From Symsagittifera roscoffensis (taxonomy: Eukaryota; Xenacoelomorpha; Acoela; Convolutidae), in the NCBI RefSeq assembly GCF_963678635.1, contig NC_087068.1, positions 60,202,872 through 60,266,871 of the forward strand: a DNA stretch of 64,000 bases, in the 5' to 3' direction. Below, piece by piece: positions 47,385-57,535 of the stretch; positions within the stretch are counted from its first letter, which is position 1, and the number at the start of each line of letters is the position of its first letter. The notes beneath the pieces are model-generated. The model was given only the letters and a program-made list of their open reading frames with translations, did no database searches and had not been told where the DNA came from. The translations under genes were made by a program, and so were the position numbers.

Positions 47385-47587
47385 TCATACAATTTTCATA
47401 TTTGGAAATTGTATGATAACCATTTAAAAAAAAAAATAAACGTAGTTATTTTTCATCACCAGACTGTTGTATTTGGTTCAAATAGCCGGAGAAACTAGAT
47501 TGAATCTTTTTTCAATGGTTTTTTGAAATTGTTTGAAAATTGTTTGATTAGCATTTTTCCATACATTTGATGCAGGCAATTGTATGA
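47385..47587. mobile_element. MITE-like element, copy 2
   Basis: The same inverted ends as copy 1 (TCATACAATTT / AATTGTATGA) bound 203 bp, and TA flanks both ends, as for a TA target duplication in Tc1/mariner-type insertions. Internal similarity to copy 1 is interrupted by small indels. Confidence 0.65.
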
Positions 47588-47669
47588 TAAGCTTTTTTGG
47601 TGTGGGGAAATTTAAAATAAGCATTTTTGGTTCATGGATGTCAACCCGGGGTCACATTACCTTTCCAGG

Positions 47670-47875
47670 CCTTTTTGTTGGTTTTAATCGGTTTTCTTTA
47701 TAAGACCATTCAAAAACCGGTCAAAAACCGCTCAAATCTTGCTTGAAAAACCATTCAAAAATCACCGCAAGAAATAAGCGGTTTTTGAGCGGTTGTTTAA
47801 GCAAGATTTGAGCGGTTTGAGCGGTTTTTCCAAAAAAACCGGCCAAACCGCCCAAACCGCTCAAACCGCTCAAAC
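47670..47875. repeat. GAGCGGTTT repeat flanking the BEL insertion, left side
   Basis: AAACCGCTC and GAGCGGTTT units continue up to the BEL LTR; the same repeat resumes at 57,484-57,535 after the other LTR. The BEL element therefore split one such repeat. Confidence 0.75.
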
Positions 47876-48188
47876 TGTGCGGCACTCTCGTATCCTGTAA
47901 GACATTACAAAAACCTCCTTCAAAATCTGTAAATTGTCGGCAACTTAACAGATAATATGAAGAGTAAGTAAAATATGACAACAATCAGTTTAACATTTTC
48001 GGTTAGCATTTTTTTGCAATACGGTTTTCAACAATCTGAAAAATCTATAAACATTTTGATGGCAAACTGACCTTAATCGGACAAACCAGTAGTTTTCAAG
48101 GCCTTTTGTCTAAGAAAATCTAATTTTAGCTTTTTCACTTTCGCGCTATAATGACGTCATTAATTTAAGATTAATTTAAGCGCGAACA
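47876..48188 (-). repeat. 3' LTR of the BEL/Pao element
   Basis: It is 313 bp and matches the LTR at 57,166-57,478 except for about four substitutions. The pol reading frame runs a few codons into it, and its stop (TAA) lies at 48,176-48,178 inside the LTR. Confidence 0.95.
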
Positions 48189-48532
48189 TCTTCCGCGCCC
48201 AAAGGAGCGAAAACGGGTGCGAGTTTTACGGCCGGTCGAGTTAGCTCCCCGGGGGGTGTTGTCCTTTCCGTAAATAAGGTTTTTATACGAGCCAGAGGGC
48301 AGTGTCCCCTTGGGCTGCGTTCGTTAACAATCCACACTAAATCCCCTGTTTTTAAAATAACGTCACTATCGGAGTGCCACTTACTGCGTTTATTCAGCGC
48401 TGGCACATAATCTCGTAGCCAACGACTCCAAATTGCGTTGGCGTAGCTTTGCGCTCGGATTTTTCGCTTTCGATGGTCGAAAAGCTCCTGGAAAGAGAGA
48501 GAAGGAAAGCTAGTACCATTTCGGCCTAACAA
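48179..48532 (-). pseudogene. C-terminal pol domain of the BEL/Pao element (DUF5641-like)
   Basis: A stretch after integrase reads IWSRWLRDYVPALNKR, then KTGDLVWIVNE and ARIKTL, and PAVKLAPV near its end. This is the conserved C-terminal domain that follows integrase in BEL/Pao polyproteins; its role is unknown. It is in a different frame from the integrase, so a frameshift lies near 48,530. A stretch between ARIKTL and PAVKLAPV also looks altered. Confidence 0.85.
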
Positions 48533-49662
48533 AAATGATTAGGAGTTAAGTTCTCGAAACCATCCGGACTTGCACTTACTGATGTTATAGGTCGAGCGTT
48601 CAGTGATTGTTCTACAAGACAGAGAGTTGTTTCAAGGACTTCGGGATTGAGCTTTCTACTTCCTATTATTGCGTAGAATACCCTTTTACAACACCGAACG
48701 AGACGTTCCCAAGAACCACCGTGATGCGGGGCTGCCGGGGGGCTAAATTTCCACTTAATACCCTTTTTCGCCAGCTCTGGGGTTGCTTGTCCGTTCCACG
48801 ACTGAATAAAATTTAAGAGTTCTTTCTCGGCTCCCACAAAATTGGTGCCGTTATTGGACCAAATGACTGATGAAGTGCCGCGACGGGCAATGAACCTTTC
48901 GATTCCCATTACACACGAACTCGTGTCCATGGATGAGACAATCTCATTATGTACAGCACTGGTGGTCAAACATGTAAAAAGGAAGCACCATCGTTTTTCA
49001 GAACTCCTCCTGATTGAGACGTAAAAGGGTCCAAAGTAATCAACACCACAGTTTGTGAAGGGAGGCTGGCGGTAACCAAGCCTTTCAACTGGAAGCTCTG
49101 CCATCATAGGTGTGACAGTTTTGGCTTTGCGCTTCCTACATATAAGGCAGTGGACTTCAATGGACTTCAATAAAGAGCGAAGGTTCAAGATTGCGAACTC
49201 TAAGTGAATTACAGCTCGCAGGTAGTCTAAGAACTGGTGCTGATAGCGATAATGAATATCACTTACGTACAATTTCACCAAAGAATGCCTTTCATCAAGG
49301 ATTATGGGGTGTTTTGTGTCATATTCAGTTTCAACTAGGCGGCGAATTCGCCCAGTTGAACGAATGAGGAATGCAGGACCCATAAACGGTGCATATTGTG
49401 CAATACGACTAGACTTTTTGACGGTTTTGTTGCAGGACAGGAGTAAATATTCCGCTTCAAAAAATTCCTTTTGGGAAATCAACAAAAGTCGTTGTTTGGC
49501 GGTTTCTAATTCAACCGGATCGGTCATTTCCTTGACTTTAAGGCGGTAGTGCCGGTGTTTCGGACTAAGTCTGAGCATGAAGGCAACCACTCGCTGGAGT
49601 TTACAAAACGAGCTTAATTTTTTGCCATGCAAATAAAATGGGTTGTTTTTGTTTTTGTGCAA
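48526..49662 (-). pseudogene. Integrase of the BEL/Pao element
   Basis: The zinc-binding N-terminus is partly visible (HYRYQHQ and CLICRK). The core has the first Asp in NCGVDYFGPF. The second catalytic position reads IWSNNGTNF, with Asn where an Asp is expected. The Glu is present in HHGGSWERL. The Asn substitution should abolish strand transfer. The frame is separated from RNase H by about 70 bp with a frameshift and stop, and from the C-terminal domain by another frameshift. The first residues come from unconserved linker, and no real start is expected inside a polyprotein. Confidence 0.9.
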
Positions 49663-49732
49663 CGTTTGAAAAATTAGAGGCCTGCTCTAAAACTTCATTA
49701 AGGTCACAAGCGGGACCAGCCAGTCGGATTTT

Positions 49733-50575
49733 TTAAAGTATTTCTATGCTCGGCTTGAAAGGCCACTCGTCACTTTTCAGCAGACTTGGCCCGTTCATCC
49801 AGCTGCTTGTTTTTAAGGACTCCGCTGAGATTCCTCTGGTTCCCGTATCAGCAGGGTCGTCTCCACTTAAGACATGAAACCACTGGTCTACGGTCGTACT
49901 TTCTAGAATCTCTCCAATCCGGTTTGCCACGAACGTGGGTTGCTTACTACCTGAGTTTAACCACTGGAGCACAGTGGTGCTGTCAGTCCACATGATCGTG
50001 TTTGACACAGGAATGGTTAGAGCTTTGAGGACATCTTCATTCAAGCGGGTAGCGAGTAACGCGGCCTGCAGTTCAAGCTTCGGGATGGAAAGCGCTTTCA
50101 TGGGCGCCACTCTTGCTTTTCCAAAGACGAAGGCAACTTGTGTTTCGAGTGAAGTTTTCACACGGGCGCGAAGAAAAGCTACAGCACAAAAAACTTCTTC
50201 TGAGCTTTCACCGAACATGTGTAACTCAACCCAATCGACTGGTGCGGAGAAGTAGCTGCGCTTTATACTCATTTTCCCTAGAGATGGCAAACCAGAGTGC
50301 CAGGCAAGAAATTTTGTCTTGATATCAACGGGTAGCTGATCATCCCATTGTTGACCATGAATGCGCCAGAATTCTTTCAACAATAATCGCGCTCTTACGG
50401 TATAGGGCGCTACGAGACCTATGGGGTCGAAAACGGAAAAAACAAAACTTAGCACTGTTCGCTGTGTTATCGAATTTTTAAGTTCACGGTTGACACCACG
50501 GCTTACGACCAAAGTGTCGTCAATATGGTCCCACTTCAGACCAAGAACATGAGAAGAGTTATCCCCACAAGTTAC
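49733..50575 (-). pseudogene. RT connection and RNase H region of the BEL/Pao element
   Basis: Frame 1 is open from about 50,575. HVLGLKWD and TLVVSRGVN lead into SVFDPIGLVAPYTVRAR and LLKEFW, the conserved segment (often called peptidase A17 in databases) between palm and RNase H. RNase H motifs follow: FGESSEE (Glu in place of the usual first Asp), the Glu in LELQAA, the Asp in MWTDSTTV and the last Asp in DDPADTGTRG. RNase H removes RNA from the RNA:DNA hybrid. The stop at 49,733 comes before the integrase. Confidence 0.85.
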
Positions 50576-51371
50576 AATATTTTTTATTTTCCTGTTGCGG
50601 CGCGCTTTGGGGCGGGTTTAACTCTTTATTAATTTTAGTTACGTTACTTATGAACTTAGTTAATTTAAAACCACCTAGAGCTAACAGAGTAATCAACTCT
50701 TGACTCAGTTTAAATGCAACATCAGGGTCCTCAAAGGAGTCAAGGTAGACATCCATATAAAATTTTTCTAGAACTGCGGACGCTGCGTCAGGGAACATCG
50801 CCTGATTATCCATTGCAGTCCGTTGCAATGCATAATTTGCACACGTTAGCGAATCTCTCGCTCCAAAGATATGTCTGGTGTACTGGTGTACAACCACATC
50901 GGCTGTGGGGTCCTCCCGCCACAGAAAACGAAGAAATGGTTGGTCCTCTGGAAGGAAGCCGACTTGTAGGATCATCCCTTCAATGTCAGCCGATACGGCA
51001 AAATGATGTTGACGAAAACGGAGGAGAACGAACACAAGGTTTTGCAGTAGGTCGGGTCCTACTAGCAACGATTTGTTCAACGACGTACCATGGAATTTAG
51101 ACGCTCCGTTAAGGACACGCCTCACTTTACCAGGTTTGTTTGGGTTCACCACGGGATGGTGAGGAAGATACCACTCGCGTATGCTGCGGTTCGAAAAATT
51201 ATGAGGAGGAACTTGAATCACGTATTCTTTACTCAAATCATCTTCGATAGTTTCTGAGTATTGATCCCTTAAGTGAGGATCTTTCGCTAAACGTTTTTCC
51301 AACGATTTTAACTGAACCAAAGAGGAATAGTAATTTTCTGGTAACATGATAGATTCTTCTGCCCAAAGCAT
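50559..51371 (-). pseudogene. Reverse transcriptase of the BEL/Pao element, active site altered
   Basis: Conserved palm and finger segments are clear: WYLPHHPVVNPNKPGKVRRV, DGAS-type NGASKFHG, SADIEGM with the first catalytic Asp, HIFGARDS and CANYAL. The active-site loop reads FYMDVYLDS at about 50,741-50,770, so the second Asp of the usual YxDD is Val. With that residue lost, polymerase activity is not expected. An in-frame TAA just upstream (near 51,381) separates it from the protease, and a frameshift near 50,570 separates it from RNase H. Confidence 0.9.
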
Positions 51372-51380
51372 ACCTACAGC

Positions 51381-52115
51381 TTATCTTGATCCATCATGGA
51401 CGGTGGAGGAATCAAGTATTTTAGTCGCCCTTTTGTCCTCGGCTGAACGGGAATCGACCTGTTTGTAGGCTTCGTATGACTCTATGTCATACCAGCGTTT
51501 GATTTGACAAGCTAGTTTGGTATCATCCGTATTGCACTTGAAACAAGTAGAAAGGAAACCAGTAGATGTCGGCATTGGGCCGCTCAAGACCCAGCCTATT
51601 GGAAGGCGAACCGCGACGAGCGATGTGTTTGGATCGGCCTCACTCTTGAAGTACTCCTCCGGCCGAATAGCATGTAAGGAGTCTTGACCAAATATTGAGT
51701 CTACATCGGCGTAGCTATACACAATTGGTTTGATTGGAGCAAGGTACTTGCTCTGTAATGCAGGGATGTTGACGGTATCGGTACCGACTCTAAGTTCATC
51801 CTTGACAAATGCGGTTAAATGGAATATGTATTCGAATCCATCGAAGTTAGAAGATACCTTCATCTGAACTTGTTTCGTTTTAAAAACAGTCGTTGTGTTA
51901 ATACCATTTACTGTGAGATCCAAATCTCTTCCTGAGAGATTCAGACATTTGACTAATTTAGCCGATATCCAGGAATGACTAGATGCTGAGTCACACAATG
52001 TTAAACAATCAGCACTCTGGAAATCGGTGGAAATTTGGAGCTTGATTATGGGCAGTAACCCTTTCGATGTTATAATTGATGATTGGTCGTTCGAGATTGC
52101 GCAACTTACATCCAA
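51381..52115 (-). pseudogene. Aspartic protease region of the BEL/Pao element
   Basis: LTLCDSASSHSWIS around residue 40 contains the D-S-x-S active site typical of BEL/Pao retropepsins (DUF1758-type), and PIGWVLSGP closes the domain further on. The protease cuts the polyprotein into mature parts. It is in frame with the reverse transcriptase, but a TAA stands between them. A frameshift near 52,110-52,120 separates it from the zinc-knuckle frame. Confidence 0.85.
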
Positions 52116-52909
52116 CGGAACGGGATTAATGTCTGCATGATTCGAACTTGCTTTTGGTATATTCTTGGTGAATGATTTCCGATCAGCGTTTGTGCTCGCT
52201 TTATCTGGCTCTGCTCAGATCTTGGTTGACCAGCGTTGGGTCTTGTATGGCTATCATTTTTGTCCGGATTTCGACTAGGAAAAACACGTTCAGCCCCATG
52301 GAGGAGTACACTATGGGTGCTAGTGCAACCTGGTTTGGTGCATTTCTTTGCTCTGGGACCTTGCCGGAATGCGTGGTTCTCTTGTAAGCAGGAAAAGCAC
52401 AATTTGTTTTCCGCAGAGAATTTCGCACGTTGTGTTGGAGTTTTCTCCTTAAACACAGAACACTTCCACAAGGCATGTTTCCCCTTGCAGAGGATACAAG
52501 AAGGATATTCAAACTTTTTCTCAACTGTACTTGTCGAGGCAAAAACTCTCGTTACAGCTTTAGTTTTGGATGGCTCTTCGACTTTGGGCTTTCCAGGCAT
52601 ATTATTCATTTGCTCATGAGCTTCTGCTTTATTTTTTAATCAATTGTTAAAGTCAATTAGTTTGGGGCGTGACCAATTACGTTTCACAACAAAAAGTGCC
52701 CACAATTCTCTCATGTTTGGTGGAGCTTGATTTAACAAAGAGACGCTTTTCAAATCTTCTTCATAACCAAGAGACCTAAAGACAGCCACTAGACTTGAAA
52801 TGGTCATCGAGAAGCTAATGATGTTCTCAGAGTTGTGCATTCGAAGCTGCGGGAAACTGGACAACTTATCAAAGTGGGCCGTAATTACGTTTTTTTTGTG
52901 GCTGGCCAA
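52106..52909 (-). pseudogene. Gag C-terminal half with zinc knuckles, BEL/Pao element
   Basis: One frame covers the second half of the capsid-like region (52,640-52,909) and the nucleocapsid (52,106-52,609). A TGA at 52,640-52,642 interrupts it, most simply from a TGG codon. Three zinc-binding clusters are visible: CILCKGKHALWKC, CFSCLQENH followed by a Cys, and CTKPGCTSTH. These bind genomic RNA. A frameshift near 52,880-52,909 separates this frame from the upstream part of gag. Confidence 0.85.
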
Positions 52910-54812
52910 ACTTTCTTTCTAGAGTTTTCAGAGCATCCTTATACATTCTTCCACTGTATGCGAACTCTGCTATGGCTGACTTAGCTTTCCCCGTGACTAA
53001 TGTTTTTAAATAAGTTAACTTCACATCATCGCTTAGAGACGCTGCGTCTACAGTACTGCAAAATTGGCCAAACCATTCGTGCAATTGGAGCGGGTTGCCA
53101 TCATACTGGGCCAGCTTCCATTCTGGAAGGGGATCCTTCTTTGAGACTGACAGAGCTTGGACTAAGCCATTCAGTGTCACGGCTTGCGATTGGGGAGCTG
53201 GTTGCAACGACGGCAATGTTTTGCTAGGATCAGCTGCAAAAGGTTGCTGCTGATTTATGTAAGTGTTTTCAGCCCATGCGTCGTGATTGGGAAACCCATA
53301 GTAAACGGTACCACCACTTGATACGTGGGGGAATTGGTGCTGAGATATTGGCGTTACGGATGAAAAAACACCAACTGATGGGTTTGTGCTACCATCACTT
53401 GTTAACCCAATGATACATTGGGTGACTGCGGGTCTCCACTTTGACATTAGTCGCAAATTGGGCTGACTAATAACGGCAGACTGTCCGCTTAACGGTTTGT
53501 TCACTGACGCAGGATTGCTATACACGTTATGTGATAGCAAGTTTTGATTACTGCAGATTAAATTTGCAGGTGGTTGTGACACAATGGCATGGGGGGTGTC
53601 TCCAGAGTATTGGTTGGAGTTGGCGGGCATCTTTCCAACAACTCGGGAATCGTTATTAAAGTTGTTGACGGGGATATGTTGAATGGAAGACGGAGGATGA
53701 GGTATAGAGAAGTAACAGCATATCGGAGTATTGGTAGCTGCTGTTCCAGCTGGACTAAAAAATGATGATGTGTTGTTTTCGCAAAGTGTAGCGTTATTGG
53801 AAATAAGCAACGACTGCGTTTCGTGCTCAGGACTAGTGGATACAGCGTGCTTGATTCCATCGCCATTGCTGAAGGAGACGGTTGGTTGATAGGGATAACA
53901 TTGTTGATCACAATCAAAAGTTTGATTCGGCACCGATCGCCTAGGTGAAGCTTCCGCTGTGGACACATTTCTGTGTTGATGCGAACCACTTTCTATATTT
54001 AAAAAGTTTTCAAACTTTGAAAACGGAACTACCTTGGGTCCTTTTTGGTTTTCTAATGCATGATCAACCCAATCGTTTACCTTGTCAGAACGACGATCAA
54101 CCGAAGACGCCAGCTCGAGATGCTGATCTATTTCAGACTCTTCGAGGTATTCAGTTTCAACCATTTTTGCTTCAGCTAATTTAATATGATTTTCTTCGCT
54201 TAATCGTTCCATATCAAGACGACTTTTTTCAATTCGTAAACGATGTTCTTGCTCTTTACGGTCAATTTCAAATTTAAATTCTTGTTGTTTTCGTTCCATC
54301 TCAATCAGATGCTGTTGCTCTTCGATGATGGCTTCCTGTTGTTTCAGTCTTAAGGTTGCTTCATTTTGTTTTTCAAGCTCTTCTCGCTTCATCTTCGCTA
54401 GGAGCAGTTCTTTGCGGCGCTCATTGGGGTTCAATGATTTCATTGAGCTTTGCTTACTCGACCCGAATTTTGCCGATTTTGATGAAACTTTTGACCAACT
54501 AGTTTCACTGACGCAGACCTCTGAAGCTTGATTAGATTCCATATGAGCACGAGCCTTACCAGTTACTCCATCAATAACTTTAACTATCCTATCCCACCAT
54601 GCAGCCAACTCCGTTAATAATTTGCTAGGTTTATCGGTTTTATTAGCTAATATCACAAGTTCATCATTTTTTGCTAATGCTTTTTCGAGAATACTCTTGC
54701 ATGATTCAAATAAGGCGTTTATTTTTGTTTTCCGAATTGGTCCCTCTAAACTCTCAGTTATGCGACTGGGAAGTACGGAAAGCTCATTTTCTAGTGATGT
54801 TCGACCATTCAT
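52869..54812 (-). pseudogene. Gag N-terminal part of the BEL/Pao element
   Basis: The open frame extends to 54,848, but the codon there is GTG; the first in-frame ATG is at 54,810-54,812 (MNGRTSLENELS), and a TGA lies just upstream, so that ATG is the likely start, giving about 647 residues. After a short N-terminal helical region, residues of about 130-230 form a strong charged coiled coil (KREELEKQNEATLRLKQQ and similar heptads). A long Ser/Asn/Pro/Gln-rich linker follows. The last 85 residues (LPEWKLAQYDGNPLQLHEWF, then DDVKLTYLKTLVTGKA) are the start of the conserved DUF1759-type capsid region. The frame then breaks (ERKFGQPQ followed by unrelated residues), so the capsid region is split. 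Confidence 0.85.
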
Positions 54813-55095
54813 CAATCGTCGATATTTTAACTCAATTTTTTCTGTCACTTTGATTACTTTTGAACTTGTTCACTTCTACTCAACCGCTCAACTGCTCATT
54901 TTGAGAGAAAAAAGGGAATAATCAATTTAAGAACTCAACTTTAGTATCAATAAATTATATTAAGACTCATTAAGCAATATCACACATTAGAGAAGCACTT
55001 CATTTATTTCCTAGTTGCTGCTCAGCACTTCTTCTGTTTCGATTAGTTTGCCGCTTGCGTTTTCCTGGTTTAGGAGTGTTTTTCTTTGAAATAAT

Positions 55096-55611
55096 CTACT
55101 TCAAATTCTTGCTATAACGCCTTAGGATCGTAAACGTTTTCAGTTCTAGAGAGAGATCCTGGTGTAGTTCTAAGTGCTTTTGCCCTAACTCAGTGAGGTT
55201 CTGCTTCCTTCTAGATATCAGGTCTGTTACTATATTAATAACTAATATACCTGACTCTTTCAACTTACTATTTATATCTTCCGTGCCTACACGTTTACAG
55301 TAAACGATTGCATAAATATTACGTTTATAGTTTAAAAGAATCTTCTTAAGCTGATTAGGAGTTAGTGCGTTAAACCTATTACTACGGTGTCGACTAATAG
55401 AATTCTTAACGGCGTCGTGCCGAGTAACATTATCGTTTCGGTTTAACAGATAGTGATCAAGTTGATACTGACAAGTTTTACGGACGTTCACTGCGTTATG
55501 GTTGAAACTTAACCCGGGAATGGCTACGCACGATTGAGATACACGCTTTTGCGAAGCGGGGGAAAGTTTTTTCAAAGCGTGGTGCAGCGAGCTAGCAGCT
55601 AGTATGAACAT
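55096..55611 (-). CDS. Extra ORF upstream of gag in the BEL/Pao element, unknown function
   Basis: It starts with ATG at 55,611 and is open for 171 codons, ending 284 bp before the gag ATG. The protein is basic, with many Lys, Arg, His and Asn residues, and begins with a short hydrophobic MFILAASSLHHAL that is too weak to call a signal peptide. No known domain is recognised. The leader of BEL/Pao elements normally has no second gene. In this copy gag-pol is broken at many points while this ORF is intact, although its shorter length makes survival by chance plausible. It may be a captured host sequence, an accessory gene or chance. Confidence 0.45.
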   Translation of the reverse strand: MFILAASSLHHALKKLSPASQKRVSQSCVAIPGLSFNHNAVNVRKTCQYQLDHYLLNRNDNVTRHDAVKNSISRHRSNRFNALTPNQLKKILLNYKRNIYAIVYCKRVGTEDINSKLKESGILVINIVTDLISRRKQNLTELGQKHLELHQDLSLELKTFTILRRYSKNLK

Positions 55612-56455
55612 TTAGTGAAGAATTAAATCAACTTTAGAGGAAGGGAATCAAGCAAACCGCGACCTGACCTCCCACAACACCCTGAGCTAACAAGGTTGTA
55701 GCAAAAGATAAGACAATTTGCTCGATAATACGCTATGGGTCTCGACTACGGCTACTTTTATCCAAGTGAACTAGTTTAGTTAGCTGCACCACGTTTCAAG
55801 AACAAACACGGCGTTTTTCAGAATTTTTTTTTCCGAAAATTTTCCAAAATTTTTCCTTTTGAATTTTTTTTTTCGAAAATTTTTTTCCTGCGTTTTCACC
55901 CAAGAGTTCAAGTTCCAACAGTAACCTGATGCGTTTGCGAAATTTTGATTTTTTTTCCCTAAAAAGTCCAGAATTTGGGGCAAAAAACTCGACTCGGTCG
56001 TTTAAATTAAATTATTGTGAAGATAGGCGCTTTGCTGAATAATTTGCAAAACTTTAAAATTTTCGGAAAAAAATCAAAATTTTCAATTTTTTTTTCAAAA
56101 TTTTTTGCTTTTTTTTTCGATACGGTGTTGAGCAAACAAAAACGGCATTAGGACAACGTAATTAAGGCTGATGAGGCCGGTTTTTTCCTAAACCCACAGA
56201 AATTTTTCTGATCAGGTTTTGGTATCGAGAAAAATGGGGGGTTACGATTTTGCCATCAAAAAACCTCGTATCAGAATTTAAAGCATCAAATCAGCAGGTT
56301 AGCACAAATGGATAAAGTTTTGGTTTTTTAGTCTTACAAGTTTTGTAGAGGCGTTCACCAGTAGATTCCAAAATCCACAGAAAACTTCGGGTGTTGAGAA
56401 AAAATGGATGTCCTCAATCCACAATCAGGATACCTGGAAAAGCCTCCCCTTCTAA
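55612..56455. other. BEL leader segment without recognised genes
   Basis: It is AT-rich with long A/T runs around 55,815-56,120. The only frame (55,780-55,983, minus) is made of Lys/Asn/Phe-rich homopolymer translation and is not supported as a gene. Confidence 0.4.
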
Positions 56456-56975
56456 CTGGGACGTTTCGGCTAACTGGGTCGTTTCGGGCAATCGGGTCGT
56501 TTCGGTCAATCGGGTCGTTTGGGCAACTTTCGGCTTATCGCACACTTTCGGCTTATCGCACACTTTCGGCTAATTGGGTCGTTTCGGCCAATCGGGTCGT
56601 ATCGGTCAATCGGGTCGTTTCGGCCAATCGGGTCGTTTCGGCCAATCGGGTCGTTTGGGCAACTTTCGGCTTATTGCACACTTTCGGCCAATTGGATCGT
56701 TTGGGCAACTTTCGGCTTATTGCACACTTTCGGACAATTGGAGCGTTTGGGCAATTTTCGGTTTATTGCACACTTTCGGCCAATTGGAGCGGTTGGGCAA
56801 CTTTCGGCTTATTGCACACTTTCGGCCAATTGGAGTGTTTGGGCAATTTTCGGTTTATTGCACACTTTCGGCCAATTGGAGCGGTTGGGCAATTTTCGGC
56901 TTTAGCACACTTTCGGCCAATTGGGTCGTTTGGGTAACTTTCTGTTTATTGCACACTTTCGGCCAATTGGGTCGT
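56456..56975. repeat. 18-bp and 46-bp minisatellites in the BEL leader
   Basis: From about 56,456 to 56,660 an 18-bp unit (GTTTCGGCCAATCGGGTC) repeats. From about 56,650 to 56,975 a 46-bp unit, marked by GCACACTTTCGGCCAATTGG, repeats with starts at 56,722, 56,768, 56,814 and 56,860. The two are related, the longer unit containing one copy of the shorter. Open frames on the plus strand here come from the repeat. Confidence 0.9.
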
Positions 56976-57150
56976 ACTGTCCGGAACATCTAACGTCTAG
57001 AATACTGTCCGAAATATTGTCCTCTGGAATATCGTCCGGAATATTGTCCGAAATACTGTCCGAAATATTGTCCTCTGGAATATCGTCCGGAATACTGTCC
57101 GGAATACTGTCCGGAATCCTGTCCGGAATACTGTCCGGAATACTATCCGG
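56976..57150. repeat. 13-bp minisatellite next to the BEL primer-binding site
   Basis: Units of AATACTGTCCGGA and close variants repeat about 13 times and end within a few bases of the PBS. A longer 65-bp period, marked by GTCCTCTGGAATATCGTCC, is visible near 57,010 and 57,072. Confidence 0.9.
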
Positions 57151-57162
57151 GTCGGCGGACCA
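57146..57162 (-). promoter_or_regulatory. Primer-binding site of the BEL/Pao element
   Basis: On the plus strand the sequence TCCGGGTCGGCGGACCA ends in CCA like a tRNA 3' end, three bases from the LTR. On the element strand this gives a PBS starting TGG. The tRNA species was not identified. Confidence 0.75.
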
Positions 57163-57165
57163 AAA

Positions 57166-57478
57166 TGTGCCGCACTCTCGTATCCTGTAAGACCTTACAA
57201 AAACCTGCTTCAAAATCTGTAAATTGTCGGCAACTTAACAGATAATATGAAGAGTAAGTAAAATATGACAACAATCAGTTTAACATTTTCGGTTAGCATT
57301 TTTTTGCAATACGGTTTTCAACAATCTGAAAAATCTATAAACATTTTGATGGCAAACTGACCTTAATCGGACAAACCAGTAGTTTTCAAGGCCTTTTGTC
57401 TAAGAAAATCTAATTTTAGCTGTTTCACTTTCGCGCTATAATGACGTCATTAATTTAAGATTAATTTAAGCGCGAACA
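57166..57478 (-). repeat. 5' LTR of the BEL/Pao element
   Basis: It is 313 bp, the same length as the other LTR. It lies next to the primer-binding site, which identifies it as the 5' LTR for minus-strand reading. Confidence 0.95.
57442..57449. promoter_or_regulatory. Perfect CRE-type palindrome in the BEL LTR
   Basis: TGACGTCA lies within a longer perfect palindrome TAATGACGTCATTA. It is close to the transcription-upstream end of the LTR, and the same site is present at 48,152-48,159 in the other LTR. TGACGTCA is the classical full site for CREB/ATF-type bZIP factors; use by this element is inferred. Confidence 0.5.
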
Positions 57479-57483
57479 CAAAC

Positions 57484-57535
57484 CTTGCTGAAAAACCGCT
57501 CAAACCGCTCATATCTTGAGCGGTTTTTGAGCGGG
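57484..57535. repeat. GAGCGGTTT repeat, right side of the BEL insertion
   Basis: AAACCGCTC / GAGCGGTTTTTGAGCGG units resume directly after the target duplication, continuing the array interrupted at 47,875. Confidence 0.8.

Larger units (their letters stand above)
47876..57478 (-). mobile_element. BEL/Pao LTR retrotransposon, complete but coding-defective
   Basis: Two 313-bp LTRs (47,876-48,188 and 57,166-57,478) bound a 9.6-kb element whose genes read on the minus strand. Each LTR begins TGTG and ends AACA on the plus strand. They differ at only about four sites, so the insertion is recent. A 5-bp target duplication CAAAC is at 47,871-47,875 and 57,479-57,483. Order along the element: LTR, PBS, minisatellite leader, an extra ORF, gag (coiled coil and capsid-like region), zinc knuckles, aspartic protease, reverse transcriptase, RNase H, integrase, C-terminal domain, LTR. 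This is the BEL/Pao plan, which normally uses a single long ORF; here it is interrupted at about seven points and has substitutions in catalytic motifs. Confidence 0.95.

Noticed and set aside
48607-50322. Plus-strand frames across the BEL pol region
   Set aside because: They are antisense shadows of integrase, RNase H and reverse transcriptase on the minus strand.
56391-57213. Open frames of up to 177 codons in the BEL leader
   Set aside because: They translate the 18-, 46- and 13-bp minisatellites in several frames and on both strands, including opposite to the element.
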